This document shows, piece after piece, positions 36,168 through 45,893 of a stretch of DNA of 64,000 bases. The notes under the pieces were generated by a model that was given only the letters and a program-made list of their open reading frames with translations, had not been told where the DNA came from and searched no databases. How positions within the stretch are numbered: the first letter of the stretch is position 1; each line of letters begins with the position of its first letter. The stretch comes from Halanaerobacter jeridensis (GTDB taxonomy: Bacteria; Bacillota; Halanaerobiia; Halobacteroidales; Halobacteroidaceae): assembly GCF_016908315.1 (NCBI RefSeq), contig NZ_JAFBDQ010000005.1, positions 126,001 through 190,000 of the forward strand, given 5' to 3'. Both the position numbers and the translations under genes were made by a program.

Positions 36168-36217
36168 TAATCATAAGAAGAGACTAGGCAATATTGCCTA
36201 GTCTCTTCTTATGATTA
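36168..36217. terminator. 50-base perfect palindrome, bidirectional terminator
   Basis: A perfect inverted repeat of 25 bases per arm (TAATCATAAGAAGAGACTAG then GCAAT and its complement) centred at 36192/36193. It lies between the convergent degV and aminotransferase genes and can form the same strong hairpin in either transcript. Confidence 0.85.
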
Positions 36218-36221
36218 AAAT

Positions 36222-37385
36222 TTATAGTTGTTCAATGAACCTTTCCATTCTATTAAGAGCTTCATAAATGTTTTCTAAAGAAGAAGCATAGGAGCAGCGA
36301 ATAAATCCTTCACCACTCTCACCAAATACATTTCCCGGAATTACAACAACTCCTTCTTCTTGCAGCAACCGCTGAGCAAATTCTTCTGAACTCAACCCCG
36401 TCGATTTAATAGATGGAAATACATAAAATGCCCCTTTAGGTTTAAAGCAATCTAATCCAATCTCATTTAAACCTTTAACTATCACATTACGCCGTTGCTT
36501 ATATGATTTAACCATCTTATCTTTTTCTTGATTACCATTTCTTAATGCTTCTAAAGCTGCATTTTGGCTAACAATAGGAGCACATAACATTGTATATTGA
36601 TGAATCTTCATCATTGCATTAATTATTGGCTCAGGAGCAGCAGCATAACCAATTCTCCAACCAGTCATTGCATAAGCCTTAGAAAAACCATTTAACAATA
36701 CTGTTCTTTCCTTCATTCCGTCTAAACTAGCAAAACTAGTATAGGAATCATCATAAGTCAATTCCGCATAAATTTCATCAGCTAAAACAAATAAATCATG
36801 CTTTTTAACCAAAGCAGCAATCTCTTTTAATTCATCCTCAGACATAACTGCTCCAGTAGGATTATTAGGATAACACAAAATTAACACTTTACTCTGCGAT
36901 GTAATTGCTTTCTCCAGTTCCTTTGGATCTAGTTTAAAGTTATTTTCCTGCTTAGTAGGAACTTTTACCACATCAGCACCTGTTAATTGAGCTGCTGGCT
37001 GATAAGAGACATAACTAGGCTCAGGTAATAAAAGTTCATCTCCTTCTTCTAATAATGTTCTTAATGCTAAATCAACCGCTTCACTAACCCCAACTGTTAC
37101 TAAAATTTGATCATCTGGATTATAATCAACACCAAAACTAGACTCTAAATATTTATTTATTTCTTCTCTTAATTCTAATAAACCATAATTAGAAGTATAC
37201 ATCGTGTGACCTTTTTCTAAAGAATAATAAGCCGCTTCACGAACATGCCAAGGGGTAACATGATCAGGCTCTCCTACTCCTAAAGAAATTACATCATCAA
37301 CCTCAGATACTAAATCAAAAAATTTTCTGATTCCTGACGGAGGAATATCTTGTACCTTTTTTGAAATTACTTGCTCCCAATTCAT
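36222..37385 (-). CDS. PLP-dependent class I/II aminotransferase (aspartate-type)
   Basis: A 387-residue fold-type I aminotransferase: SGIRKFFDLVSEVDDVISLGVGEPD, YTSNYGLLELREEI, CYPNNPTGAVMS, FVLADEIYAELTYD, and the PLP-lysine region NGFSKAYAMTGWRIGY, with C-terminal RCSYA. It belongs to the AspC/PatA-like group; exact amino-acid pair cannot be read. Its start overlaps the end of the upstream AsnC/Lrp-type regulator gene by 4 bases, so the two are translationally coupled and probably functionally linked, the regulator sensing an amino acid. Confidence 0.93.
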   Translation of the reverse strand: MNWEQVISKKVQDIPPSGIRKFFDLVSEVDDVISLGVGEPDHVTPWHVREAAYYSLEKGHTMYTSNYGLLELREEINKYLESSFGVDYNPDDQILVTVGVSEAVDLALRTLLEEGDELLLPEPSYVSYQPAAQLTGADVVKVPTKQENNFKLDPKELEKAITSQSKVLILCYPNNPTGAVMSEDELKEIAALVKKHDLFVLADEIYAELTYDDSYTSFASLDGMKERTVLLNGFSKAYAMTGWRIGYAAAPEPIINAMMKIHQYTMLCAPIVSQNAALEALRNGNQEKDKMVKSYKQRRNVIVKGLNEIGLDCFKPKGAFYVFPSIKSTGLSSEEFAQRLLQEEGVVVIPGNVFGESGEGFIRCSYASSLENIYEALNRMERFIEQL

Positions 37386-37867
37386 GGTGAAACAGCTAGC
37401 CTTTCATTTTCTTGTTGTTCCCCTTTAAATACTACTCCATCCTTCTTATATGTTTTAAGCATAAAGTGAGTAGAAGTACTATTAATATGATCAATTGTAG
37501 CTAGTTTTTCTGCTACAAACAATGCTACTTCCTTCATTGTTCTATCTTCTACTTCGACTGACAAATCATAACCACCTGACATTAGATAAACTGATTTTAC
37601 TTCTGGGAACTTATAAATTCTTTTTGCTACAGCATCAAAACCTAAATCTCGCTCTGGGGTTACTTTTACATCAATAAATGCTGTAACAGTTTCTCTACTG
37701 GTTTTATCCCAATCAATGAGAGTATTATACTTCACAATAACATTATCTGCTTCTAATTCAGTTATTTTGTCTTTAACTTCCTCTACTGAAGCTCCAATCA
37801 TCGTTGCTATATCCTCTGGAGCTAAATTACTATTATTCTCCAACAACTCTAAAATCTCATTTTCCAT
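37382..37867 (-). CDS. Lrp/AsnC family transcriptional regulator
   Basis: A 161-residue Lrp/AsnC protein: N-terminal winged helix (ILELLENNSNLAPEDIATMIGASVEEVKDKITELEADNVI) and C-terminal RAM ligand-binding domain (TAFIDVKVTPERDLGFDAVAKRIY, VYLMSGGYDLSVEVE). It likely controls its own operon with the aminotransferase in response to an amino acid. The second ATG (37867) is preferred because AGGAG is eight bases before it, while the first ATG (37873) is only two bases away. Divergent upstream space contains no other gene. Confidence 0.92.
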   Translation of the reverse strand: MENEILELLENNSNLAPEDIATMIGASVEEVKDKITELEADNVIVKYNTLIDWDKTSRETVTAFIDVKVTPERDLGFDAVAKRIYKFPEVKSVYLMSGGYDLSVEVEDRTMKEVALFVAEKLATIDHINSTSTHFMLKTYKKDGVVFKGEQQENERLAVSP

Positions 37868-38014
37868 TATCATCTCTCCTTCTCTCTACTACTTTTTATT
37901 TATTTTATTTCATACTTTTCTACATTATCTATATTCATCATTTATTCAATCACGATTAAGCTTGCTTATCTACAATCACACTATATCAAATTAATTGAGT
38001 ACAAATCAAGTGAT

Positions 38015-38040
38015 TTAGGTAATTATAATAAATTACCTAA
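38015..38040. other. Intergenic hairpin
   Basis: Perfect 10-bp stem TTAGGTAATT/AATTACCTAA with a 6-base loop, seven bases past the glycosylase stop codon. It lacks a clear T run on the minus strand, so terminator function is doubtful. Confidence 0.4.
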
Positions 38041-38046
38041 GTTAAC

Positions 38047-38649
38047 TCAAGCTGAAACAAATGAATTATTCTTAATATAAAACCTCCAGAGCTTATCTTT
38101 ATACTCTTCAGCATAATCTATATTTATTCTTTTACTACAAACTAATTCATAATTTTCTTCAGTTTCTTCTTGTTCTATATACAATTTATCACCAGTCACC
38201 AAGTTATATCCATTTAATCCTCTATCAATATCCAAAGCTTGAGATAATTTACCTGGTCCATTAGTTAAATTTTCCCTTTTATCACTCTTTATATTTCTAT
38301 TTTTCTTGATCATTTCAATCCCTCGAATAGGTTCTACAGCTCTAATAAGAACCGCTTCCGGGACATTTTTACTATTAACAACTACATTGAGTAAATTATG
38401 AATCCCATAAATCAAATAAATATAGACACACCCTCCAGAATTAAACATTACTTCTGTTCGGTCCGTTCTTTTATTTTGATAAGCATGACAACCTTTATCT
38501 TCTGCGCCCAAATATGCCTCTGTTTCAACTATTTTGCAAACTATCTTCTCTTCTTCTAGTTCTCTAACTAATAAAGTGCCAAGTAACTCTTTAGCTACAG
38601 TTAATGCATCTTGTTGGTAGAAGTTATATCCTAATTTCAAGCTAATCAC
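38047..38649 (-). CDS. 3-methyladenine DNA glycosylase (AAG/MPG family)
   Basis: A 200-residue AAG-type glycosylase: ALTVAKELLGTLLVRE, VETEAYLGAEDKGCHAYQNKRTDRTEVMF split here as VETEAYLGAEDKGCHA and KRTDRTEVMFNSGG, YIYLIYGIHNLLNVVVN, VLIRAVEPIRG and LTNGPGKLSQAL. The family excises alkylated purines and hypoxanthine by base flipping; the catalytic Glu in VETEAYLG is present. Length is typical. It has its own upstream space and no obvious operon partner. Confidence 0.93.
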   Translation of the reverse strand: MISLKLGYNFYQQDALTVAKELLGTLLVRELEEEKIVCKIVETEAYLGAEDKGCHAYQNKRTDRTEVMFNSGGCVYIYLIYGIHNLLNVVVNSKNVPEAVLIRAVEPIRGIEMIKKNRNIKSDKRENLTNGPGKLSQALDIDRGLNGYNLVTGDKLYIEQEETEENYELVCSKRINIDYAEEYKDKLWRFYIKNNSFVSA

Positions 38650-38737
38650 TCCTGCTATTATAAATTATTAAAATAAACACTTTTAAATTAGATATACCTT
38701 CCAAATATTAATATTCAATATATCTCTTTAATATTAA

Positions 38738-39718
38738 TTATTTATCAGTTCTTAATAGTTCATCGAACTTACGTAAGTTATTATATTTAATAATATTATT
38801 AATTTGTTCTACATATTCTTCTCTTTTCTCAGAGTATTTAATTATCCCTGCTGATAGCTGAAGAGAATTTAATTTATTCTCTTCTTTTCTTAACTCAGAT
38901 CTGATTTCTCGTAATCTATTATAAGCAAAATGAGTATTTAGATTTAATAAATAACTATTGATTGCTGCTTCTATACTTGGAAATTTTCTAATTTTATAAG
39001 TTGCGCCCGTTGGTCTTCGTTTAGGTATAATTCCTGGCTCATTAGGGTCAAAAGTCCATTCTCCAAATATATTATTCGCTTTAATAGCAAAACGAGATGT
39101 ACCCCAACCTGATTCTGAGGCAGCTTGAGCTAAAATTAAAGATAAAGGAATAATATCTAATCTTTTCTTAAGTCTGCTAACTCGAGTCTGCCAGTCTCCT
39201 TTCTCCTTTACTCCATACTGTTCAAATTTATCTTTTAGCCAAGCTTTACCTTGTTCACCTAAATGACCAAAAACATAATACTGATTAAATAGCTGTGTGA
39301 CCTTATCTCTTTGTCGTAAAATTCTTTTATTAGCATGATAAGCCCCAATTGCTACAATGTTAAAAAAGATCCTTTTTCTTTTATCAATACTATCAATTTG
39401 GCCCATATTTTCCGGAAATTCAACTATCTTCACCGGAGGAATCTCTAGCAATCTACCTGCTTGATCAACTTTATAATTATCTAATAACTTTTCCCACTGT
39501 TTATAACTTTCATAGTTTACTTCTTTATATTCAGGTTTAGGTAAATTAATCTGAACTTCTGGCCGAGATTTTAATTGACCATCACTTAATCGATTTCGTG
39601 ACTCAAAAACTTCTAATCCCACTATCAAAAGAAGAATGGTCAAAATAAAAACAATTAAGATTACTTTAGCTTGTCCAATACTTAAATTCTCAGCAGATTC
39701 CATTAAATTAAAGTCCAA
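38738..39718 (-). CDS. Membrane-anchored Bax-like glucosaminidase-domain protein
   Basis: A 326-residue protein with an N-terminal membrane anchor (AKVILIVFILTILLLIVGLEVF, residues about 18-39) and a C-terminal Bax/flagellar-FlgJ-like endo-beta-N-acetylglucosaminidase (GH73-type) domain: IPLSLILAQAASESGWGTS, AIKANNIFGEW, KFPSIEAAINSYLLNLNTH. The Glu in ASESGWG is the expected catalytic acid. It likely trims peptidoglycan glycan strands outside the cytoplasmic membrane. Similar to E. coli Bax in architecture. Neighbours show no shared operon. Confidence 0.85.
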   Translation of the reverse strand: MDFNLMESAENLSIGQAKVILIVFILTILLLIVGLEVFESRNRLSDGQLKSRPEVQINLPKPEYKEVNYESYKQWEKLLDNYKVDQAGRLLEIPPVKIVEFPENMGQIDSIDKRKRIFFNIVAIGAYHANKRILRQRDKVTQLFNQYYVFGHLGEQGKAWLKDKFEQYGVKEKGDWQTRVSRLKKRLDIIPLSLILAQAASESGWGTSRFAIKANNIFGEWTFDPNEPGIIPKRRPTGATYKIRKFPSIEAAINSYLLNLNTHFAYNRLREIRSELRKEENKLNSLQLSAGIIKYSEKREEYVEQINNIIKYNNLRKFDELLRTDK

Positions 39719-39806
39719 TTTAAAATTACCCCCAATTAAATTAACTATTTCAATTTATTTTTAATTTATTATACCATATACTTAATCTATTTCAAATTAT
39801 TAATAA

Positions 39807-41849
39807 TTAACTTAAAATATTATCTAATTCTTGCTGAGTACTAATTGGAGTTTGACAGCTATAATTTTGGCAAATTTGTACTCCTCGTTCCCAATTTTCA
39901 AATTCCTGTTGCTCAAATAAATGATTTAGATCAGCAAGACTAGCAGCAGTAGAAGGAAGATTTAAAATTACATTACTAAAGGGGAGGTACTTATCATTAA
40001 TAATCTTTAAAAAATCTTCAGCACTATTATAACTATCTTCCGTCACTATAATTTCTCTTCCCTTATCTGTAAAAGAAAATAATGATAGTAAAGATGCTGT
40101 ATGAGATGTCGGATTTGCTTTAAATTGCTGATAGAAAGTTTTTATTTGTTCTTCGAATTTATTAAACAAACTCTCATCAGCAGTTAATTGCCCTAAGCGC
40201 CAAAAATTAAGTGCAGCAATAGCATTGCCACTAGGCAAAGCTCCATCATAAATCTTTTTTGGTCTAGTAATTAATTCTTCACCATCACTACCATATAGAT
40301 AAAGTCCTCCTTCGTTTTGGTCCCAAAAATAATGTAGCAAATCTTGATTTAATTTAATTGCTAACTGCAAATACTGAGATTTAAAACTACTTTGATATAA
40401 CTCAATCAATCCCCAAATCAAGAAAGCATAATCATCAATATATCCTAAATAAGCTGCTTCCCCTTCTCGATATCTAGCTAACAATCGACCATCATTTCTC
40501 ATTAAATTTTCTTTAATGAACTCTACCGCTTTTTCTGCTTGCTCTTGATATATTTCTTTTCCTAATACTCGAGAAGCTTTTGCAAAAGCAGCAATCATCA
40601 ATCCATTCCAAGCAGTTAATATCTTATCGTCTTTAGCAGGATGAATTCTTTTTTCACGCTGAGCAAACAATTTTTCTTTAGCACTAGCAAATTGATTATC
40701 TAATTCTATTTTACTTTTATCTTGACCAATTAAATTCGGAATATTTTCACCCTCAAAATTACCGGTAACAGTAATATCATAATAATCACAAAATTTCTGC
40801 CCTTTCTTTTCTCCTAATATATCCTTAATTTCTTCTTGAGACCATAAATAAAATTTTCCCTCTTCTCCTTCTGAATCAGCATCTTCAGCCGAATAAAATC
40901 CTCCTTGAGGTGCTGTCATATCACGCTGAACGTAGCTTAAAATTTCTTCGCTAACAGCAGCATAATCTTCTTTACCAATCAATTGATAAGCTTCTAAATA
41001 AGTTATTGTTAACAATGCATTATCATATAACATCTTTTCAAAGTGAGGTAGCAACCATTTTCTATCAGTAGAATATCTAGAAAAACCATATCCTAAATGG
41101 TCATAAATACCACCTCGCCACATATTATCTAAAGTTTTTCTTATCATTTTTAAAGCTGGCTGATTATTATTAGTTTTAGCATAACGTAATAAAAACAATA
41201 AGTTATGAGGTTGAGGAAATTTCGGAGCAGTGCCAAAACCTCCATATTCTTTATCAAATCTATGTTTTAAACTTTCAAAACCCTCAGTCAACAAATCTTT
41301 TATTGCTGATTCTGTTATTTCAGTAGCTGAATGTTCCATATCTTTCTGCTTTAAATTCTCTACAATTTTCTCTCCAGTTTCTAATAATTTATTTCTATTT
41401 TCTTCCCATTCTTGTACTACTTTACTCAAAATATTCAATAAACCCGGCATTCCCTGTTTACTCTCTTTTGGAAAATAAGTTCCTGCAAAAAAAGGTTCTT
41501 TATCAGGAGTCATAATTATTGTCAACGGCCATCCTCCGCGACCAGTCAACCACTGACAAACTTCCATATAAATACTATCAACATCTGGTCGTTCTTCCCT
41601 ATCTACCTTAATCGCAACAAAATGTTGATTAAGAATTTGCGCTACTTCTTCATCTTTAAAAGATTCCTCTTCCATCACATGACACCAATGACAAGTAGAA
41701 TAACCAATTGATAAAAATATCGGTTTTTTCTCTGTTTGAGCTTTATTAAAGGCTTTATTCCCCCAAGGATACCAGTCTACTGGATTATGAGCATGCTGCA
41801 ACAAATAAGGGCTTTTTTCACTAATCAAATGATTATAATCTTTTGGCAT
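39807..41849 (-). CDS. yyaL: Thioredoxin-domain protein YyaL (DUF255)
   Basis: A 680-residue protein of the YyaL/spermatogenesis-associated-20 family. N-terminal thioredoxin-like DUF255 domain: [38 protein letters not shown] (CHWC active site), [18 protein letters not shown] and FFAGTYFP. Then a six-hairpin-type glycosidase-like region with [62 protein letters not shown] and [13 protein letters not shown]. The biochemical role is not established; the C-terminal half resembles N-acylglucosamine 2-epimerases. I chose the ATG at 41849 with GAGGGGG eight bases before. Divergent from the HD-GYP gene. Confidence 0.93.
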   Translation of the reverse strand: MPKDYNHLISEKSPYLLQHAHNPVDWYPWGNKAFNKAQTEKKPIFLSIGYSTCHWCHVMEEESFKDEEVAQILNQHFVAIKVDREERPDVDSIYMEVCQWLTGRGGWPLTIIMTPDKEPFFAGTYFPKESKQGMPGLLNILSKVVQEWEENRNKLLETGEKIVENLKQKDMEHSATEITESAIKDLLTEGFESLKHRFDKEYGGFGTAPKFPQPHNLLFLLRYAKTNNNQPALKMIRKTLDNMWRGGIYDHLGYGFSRYSTDRKWLLPHFEKMLYDNALLTITYLEAYQLIGKEDYAAVSEEILSYVQRDMTAPQGGFYSAEDADSEGEEGKFYLWSQEEIKDILGEKKGQKFCDYYDITVTGNFEGENIPNLIGQDKSKIELDNQFASAKEKLFAQREKRIHPAKDDKILTAWNGLMIAAFAKASRVLGKEIYQEQAEKAVEFIKENLMRNDGRLLARYREGEAAYLGYIDDYAFLIWGLIELYQSSFKSQYLQLAIKLNQDLLHYFWDQNEGGLYLYGSDGEELITRPKKIYDGALPSGNAIAALNFWRLGQLTADESLFNKFEEQIKTFYQQFKANPTSHTASLLSLFSFTDKGREIIVTEDSYNSAEDFLKIINDKYLPFSNVILNLPSTAASLADLNHLFEQQEFENWERGVQICQNYSCQTPISTQQELDNILS

Positions 41850-41988
41850 TTGCAATTCCCCCTCTTTTTTTAGTATATTTTCTTTATTTTTACAAACTTT
41901 ATCATTACTTTGCAGGAAAATTATATAAAATATAGAAGTATTAATATATGAAAATTATAATAAAGAGTCCCTAAAAAGGAGTGATACT

Positions 41989-43032
41989 TTGCCTCAAATC
42001 AAAACTAAACAATTATTAGAAGGAATGGTACTAACTAAATCTATTTATTCCCAAAAAAATAAAGATTTATTATTAAAAGAAGGAGTTAAAGTAAGTCAAC
42101 AAATGATTCAAGCAATTAAAAAACATAAAATAAAAGAAGTAACAGTAGCAGACCGTTATACTTTATTAATTGATGCTACTACTGCTACTTACAATCAACT
42201 AAAGCAACTACTAAATGATAATATCAAAAACTTAGCTCCTGAAACACCTGAAGCTAATACTTCAAATAAAATGGTCGAAATTTCTCAAAATGCTCGTTTT
42301 TTAATAGATGATATAATTAATAATGAGACAGTTCTAAAATTATGCACTCGCATGAAAATAATTGATAATGAATTATTCTTCAAACATTCAGTTAGAACTT
42401 GTGCTTTATCAATATTAGTAGCAGGGGCTATGGGCTTGAATTCTGAGCAAATGCTAAAAATTGCTAAAGCGGCCCTACTACATGATATTGGCTTAGGAGA
42501 AATGCCTTTCTTAATTAAAAAAGGAGAAGCTAATGAGCCAAAAAACGAATTATGGAAACAGCATCCAACTTACGGCTATTATATAGCTAAAGAAGCAGGG
42601 ATTGGTCGCGAAGTATGTAACATGATTACAGCTCATCACGAAAATTGGAACGGCAGTGGGTTCCCGAATAAACAAAAACACGAAGAAATACCGCTAGGAG
42701 GTCGTATCATTGCATTTTGTGAACAATATGATACTCTAATCAGATATAATGATTATCCCCGTTATGAGGCAATAGAATACTTATATGGCGGAGGAGACAT
42801 CTTATTTGATTCTAGAGTAGTACAGGCCTTTACAGATAATTTAGCAGTTTATCCTTTAGGAACATTAGTCCGGCTTTCTACCAATGAAGTCGGTGTTGTA
42901 GTCAATGTTCGTAAAAACAAAGGACCACGTCCTGTAGTCAGAGTCCAATATAATAACGTCAATCGGGCTATTGAGCCTAAAATAATTGATCTAGGAGCAG
43001 AAAAAACCATCTTCATTTCAGAGATTTTATGA
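41989..43032 (+). CDS. HD-GYP domain protein, probable cyclic-di-GMP phosphodiesterase
   Basis: A 347-residue protein with an N-terminal ~110-residue DUF3391-like region (LLEGMVLTKSIYSQKNKDLL) and an HD-GYP domain: HSVRTCALSILVA, the metal pair in LLHDIGLGEMPFL, HPTYGYYIAKEAG, and ITAHHENWNGSGFPN. The canonical HHExxDGxGYP appears as HHENWNGSGFP, so the GYP motif is altered (F for Y, N for D), which weakens the prediction of c-di-GMP hydrolysis. Translation starts at TTG, seven bases after AAGGAG. It is monocistronic and divergent from yyaL. Confidence 0.88.
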   Translation: MPQIKTKQLLEGMVLTKSIYSQKNKDLLLKEGVKVSQQMIQAIKKHKIKEVTVADRYTLLIDATTATYNQLKQLLNDNIKNLAPETPEANTSNKMVEISQNARFLIDDIINNETVLKLCTRMKIIDNELFFKHSVRTCALSILVAGAMGLNSEQMLKIAKAALLHDIGLGEMPFLIKKGEANEPKNELWKQHPTYGYYIAKEAGIGREVCNMITAHHENWNGSGFPNKQKHEEIPLGGRIIAFCEQYDTLIRYNDYPRYEAIEYLYGGGDILFDSRVVQAFTDNLAVYPLGTLVRLSTNEVGVVVNVRKNKGPRPVVRVQYNNVNRAIEPKIIDLGAEKTIFISEIL

Positions 43033-43046
43033 TGAATAAGTAATAT

Positions 43047-43090
43047 ACCAAGAGCCGACAAAGTAATAATTATCACGTCGGCCTTTGGTT
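43047..43090. terminator. Long imperfect hairpin between convergent genes
   Basis: ACCAA-GA-GCCGAC and GTCGGC-CT-TTGGT form a two-part stem (6 bp and 5 bp around a 2-base internal mismatch) with a 17-base loop, between the HD-GYP and ATP-grasp genes. Confidence 0.65.
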
Positions 43091-43108
43091 ATATTAGTAA
43101 TTATTAAA

Positions 43109-44446
43109 CTACTTTTCTTTCACCTTAAAATTAGGCAATGTAACGCAGCCAGTAGAACTAGCAATTACATTCTGTTGGTCTGCTCTAGTATAAACACCTT
43201 TAAATTCTTGGTCATAGACAAATAAACCTAAAATATACTTATAAGAACTATAGTTGACATTCCCATCATTAAATTCTACAAACTCCTCTTCTGGCAGTGA
43301 ACAAAATTCTTGGGCCAAATAATTTTGCCCCTCTTCCCAAATTTGAGTCACTTCTTTTTTCCACACTTCTTGCGCAAGGTCTGTCCCTACTAAAACTCCA
43401 TTAGCTCCATAGTCATCTAAAGGTTTTAATACTAATTGCTCTTGCTTAGCAATAATTTCATTTAATTGTTCCCTATTTTCTGTATCTAACAATTCTGTAT
43501 AAGGAATATATTGCTTAATAAACTTCCGTTCCTCTTCAGATAAAAATGATACCTTTTCTTGATCATGTAGAATAGCAAAAATGATCTTATTATGAATAAT
43601 TTGTGACCTAAAAGAACCTACTAAACAAACATCATGATTCTTATAAGCTTGCCATAAATCTTCTAAATCATAATAATGCTCCATTAAATCAGTAGTAACA
43701 GCTCTTCTATAAATCAAATCTATTTCAAAATCCTCACAATATAGCTTATTATTTTTATATTCTAATTCACGAGGATCGACTATTTTAACATTATAACCTC
43801 GGTTAGTTAATAGTTCTTTAAAGTATTCAAATTCACCAACCATTCCATAATTATCAAAATCCATAATGGCCAAATTAGGTTGATGATCATTAACTGTAAA
43901 TTCTTGATAGGCATCAAACATAGTTTCTAACCAACTGTCCACTAAATCCCAATTTTCTAAGTTATATTTTTCCTCTAGTTCACTTATTGCAGCAGCACCT
44001 TTAAAATATTCCTCTAAGATATTACTTTTAACCATTCCCGATGAACCATCAGTATTTAATTCACAAAATTTAAGCTCTTCAGGTCCATAATAAAAAATAT
44101 CAAAGCGAGCCATAGGAAAGTTAGCTTCATACCCTGGATCTTCTAAAATCAGCTCTTCTAACTCAGATGAAAAATTAAAATAAGATCTAAATTCTGCATT
44201 AGTTAAGTACTCTTCAATTACTTGCTCTAAAATTGAACTTAATTGCTCAGACGTTTGCCCAAAGAAATCTTCTTCCTGTTGACTAAAAAAGAACGGCTGA
44301 TATAAAAAAGGAATAACCTCGCCTTGATAGTAAGCATATGAGCCTTCTAGCTGTTGATAGAGCTTTTCAAAATCTCGTTCATACTTGATTGCTTCTTGCT
44401 CTATAATTTCTTTATAGTCCGAAAAAGCTTGTTCCTTCAACTTCAT
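43109..44446 (-). CDS. Glutathionylspermidine-synthase-like ATP-grasp ligase
   Basis: A 445-residue ATP-grasp-type enzyme. N-terminal helical pre-ATP-grasp region; then ANFPMARFDIFYYGPEELKF and FCELNTDGSSGMVKSNIL, a motif (ExNtDgxsG) shared with glutathionylspermidine synthetase C-terminal domains; ADFEIDLIYRRAVTTDL; and the ATP-binding VLKPLDDYGANGVLVG near residue 350, followed by QEFCSLPEEEF. It probably forms an amide bond between a carboxylate and an amine at the cost of ATP. It overlaps by 35 bases the gene for a glutamate-cysteine-ligase-like protein, so the acceptor is likely a gamma-glutamyl compound. Exact start among ATG 44449, ATG 44446 and nearby codons is uncertain. Confidence 0.8.
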   Translation of the reverse strand: MKLKEQAFSDYKEIIEQEAIKYERDFEKLYQQLEGSYAYYQGEVIPFLYQPFFFSQQEEDFFGQTSEQLSSILEQVIEEYLTNAEFRSYFNFSSELEELILEDPGYEANFPMARFDIFYYGPEELKFCELNTDGSSGMVKSNILEEYFKGAAAISELEEKYNLENWDLVDSWLETMFDAYQEFTVNDHQPNLAIMDFDNYGMVGEFEYFKELLTNRGYNVKIVDPRELEYKNNKLYCEDFEIDLIYRRAVTTDLMEHYYDLEDLWQAYKNHDVCLVGSFRSQIIHNKIIFAILHDQEKVSFLSEEERKFIKQYIPYTELLDTENREQLNEIIAKQEQLVLKPLDDYGANGVLVGTDLAQEVWKKEVTQIWEEGQNYLAQEFCSLPEEEFVEFNDGNVNYSSYKYILGLFVYDQEFKGVYTRADQQNVIASSTGCVTLPNFKVKEK

Positions 44447-45740
44447 CATCTCCTATTAAAGAATTTAAACTATAATCCTGCACAACTTTTCTTTTATTAA
44501 ACTTTTCAACTTTTTCTTTTAGCTGTTGAGCTAAGGTAGTCTCTCTATTTATTATTTCTGTTAATGGCTTTAAATAAATTTTTTCCTGAGGGCCAAGACT
44601 AGTTTGAGCCCAAGTTAAAAGCTTATCAGCAACTTCTAAAATATTATACTCTCCTAATTGAGCGTCTAATCCTTCTTCGATAATATCTTCTTTAGCCTTT
44701 ATAATATCATCAACACTAAATTGTTCAATAAATTCTACTGCTCTCTCTAAATTTTCTTGATCATATAAAAGCCCTTTCCAAAAAGATACAACTGCTAAAA
44801 AGCACTGGGGGGGAACAGAATCTGTCATTCTTATTTCAATAAATTGTTTGGCCCGCACATCAGGAAACACCATAGTTAGAATATGTTCTAATTCTTCACT
44901 TCCTAAATCACGATCCTTAAAAATTTCTTCGATGGTTTTTTCTTTTGTAGCAGTATATTGTCCTTCACTTTTCAATAAAATAAGTTCTCGACTTAATATA
45001 TATTCAGCATATTTGCGGTAACCAAAATCAGAAGCAAAGACCTCTTCTATAATTCCAGTCCGACTATCATCAGTATGATTCCAAATTAAATTCCTTAAAG
45101 CCTGTTCAGAAAATATTTCTCCTTCAAAAAAAGGAGCATTATCGCATAAAATACTTAACACTGGCGAAAGTACAGTTGCTACTCTAAATTTACGGATGAA
45201 ATCTTCTTCCGATTCATAATCCAATGCCAATTGAAAAGCTGCAGTACCTTTCATCATATTATGAGCATATTTTCCTTGTTTTCCTAAGTAATCAGCCATA
45301 ATCTTATAGCGTTTCTTAGGCAACCAAGAGATTTCATCTATCTTACTTTGAGGTTGATAGCCAAAAGTAACTAATAAGTAATTTTGTTCATTTAAAATAG
45401 GCACTAGTTTATTCAAAAAATCAAAATATACTTCCATAAGTTCTCGTACACTAGCCTGTGGTTGAATACCTACTTCTAATTGTCCACCTGGCTCAATAGT
45501 AATATCAAAATTAGGAGCAACTAACTTTAATAAATGCTCACCCTCTTGATGCTGTTCTATATTAGGACCGTCAAATTTCTTTAAAATATCACTAATTCCA
45601 AATTGATCATCATAATTTACTGCCTCTAAATTTTCTTTTTTAACAACAAAATGTTCCACTTCCATACCAATAGTTTCTTCTCTCTGCTCTCCTTGATTAA
45701 AAAAAGATTTTAACTTTTGAATCTGTTCTTCTCTTTTCAT
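44412..45740 (-). CDS. Glutamate-cysteine-ligase-like enzyme (GCS2, plant/alphaproteobacterial type)
   Basis: A 442-residue protein of the GCS2 superfamily. Motifs that resemble plant-type gamma-glutamylcysteine ligase: TIGMEVEHFVV near the N-terminus (metal-binding Glu residues), ITIEPGGQLEVGIQP, MMKGTAAFQLALDYESEED, IRKFRVATVLSPVLSILCDNAPF, WNHTDDSRTGI and FIEIRMTDSVPPQ. The family joins glutamate through its gamma-carboxyl to cysteine or another amine using ATP. The start (ATG 45740) follows GAGGTGA. The ATP-grasp gene overlaps its 3' end. Whether the amine is cysteine cannot be read from the sequence. Confidence 0.85.
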   Translation of the reverse strand: MKREEQIQKLKSFFNQGEQREETIGMEVEHFVVKKENLEAVNYDDQFGISDILKKFDGPNIEQHQEGEHLLKLVAPNFDITIEPGGQLEVGIQPQASVRELMEVYFDFLNKLVPILNEQNYLLVTFGYQPQSKIDEISWLPKKRYKIMADYLGKQGKYAHNMMKGTAAFQLALDYESEEDFIRKFRVATVLSPVLSILCDNAPFFEGEIFSEQALRNLIWNHTDDSRTGIIEEVFASDFGYRKYAEYILSRELILLKSEGQYTATKEKTIEEIFKDRDLGSEELEHILTMVFPDVRAKQFIEIRMTDSVPPQCFLAVVSFWKGLLYDQENLERAVEFIEQFSVDDIIKAKEDIIEEGLDAQLGEYNILEVADKLLTWAQTSLGPQEKIYLKPLTEIINRETTLAQQLKEKVEKFNKRKVVQDYSLNSLIGDDEVEGTSFFGL

Positions 45741-45852
45741 TATTTTCACCTCAATATTTAATTACTTTACCTAATTAATATAATTTGATAACAATATTAA
45801 TTACTATTATGATTATATCATTTACTCTTCAAATAATAAAGTCACTGAAAAT

Positions 45853-45885
45853 AAAAGTCCCTTACTTTTTTAGTAAGGGACTTTT
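45853..45885 (-). terminator. Terminator of the lytic transglycosylase gene
   Basis: Stem AAAAGTCCCTTAC/GTAAGGGACTTTT (13 bp, 7-base loop) followed on the minus strand by ATTTTC; eight bases after the stop codon. Confidence 0.85.
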
Positions 45886-45893
45886 ATTAACTA

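Noticed and set aside
38015-38040. Terminator of the glycosylase gene
   Set aside because: The hairpin is perfect but has no T run on the minus strand, so only an intergenic hairpin is reported.
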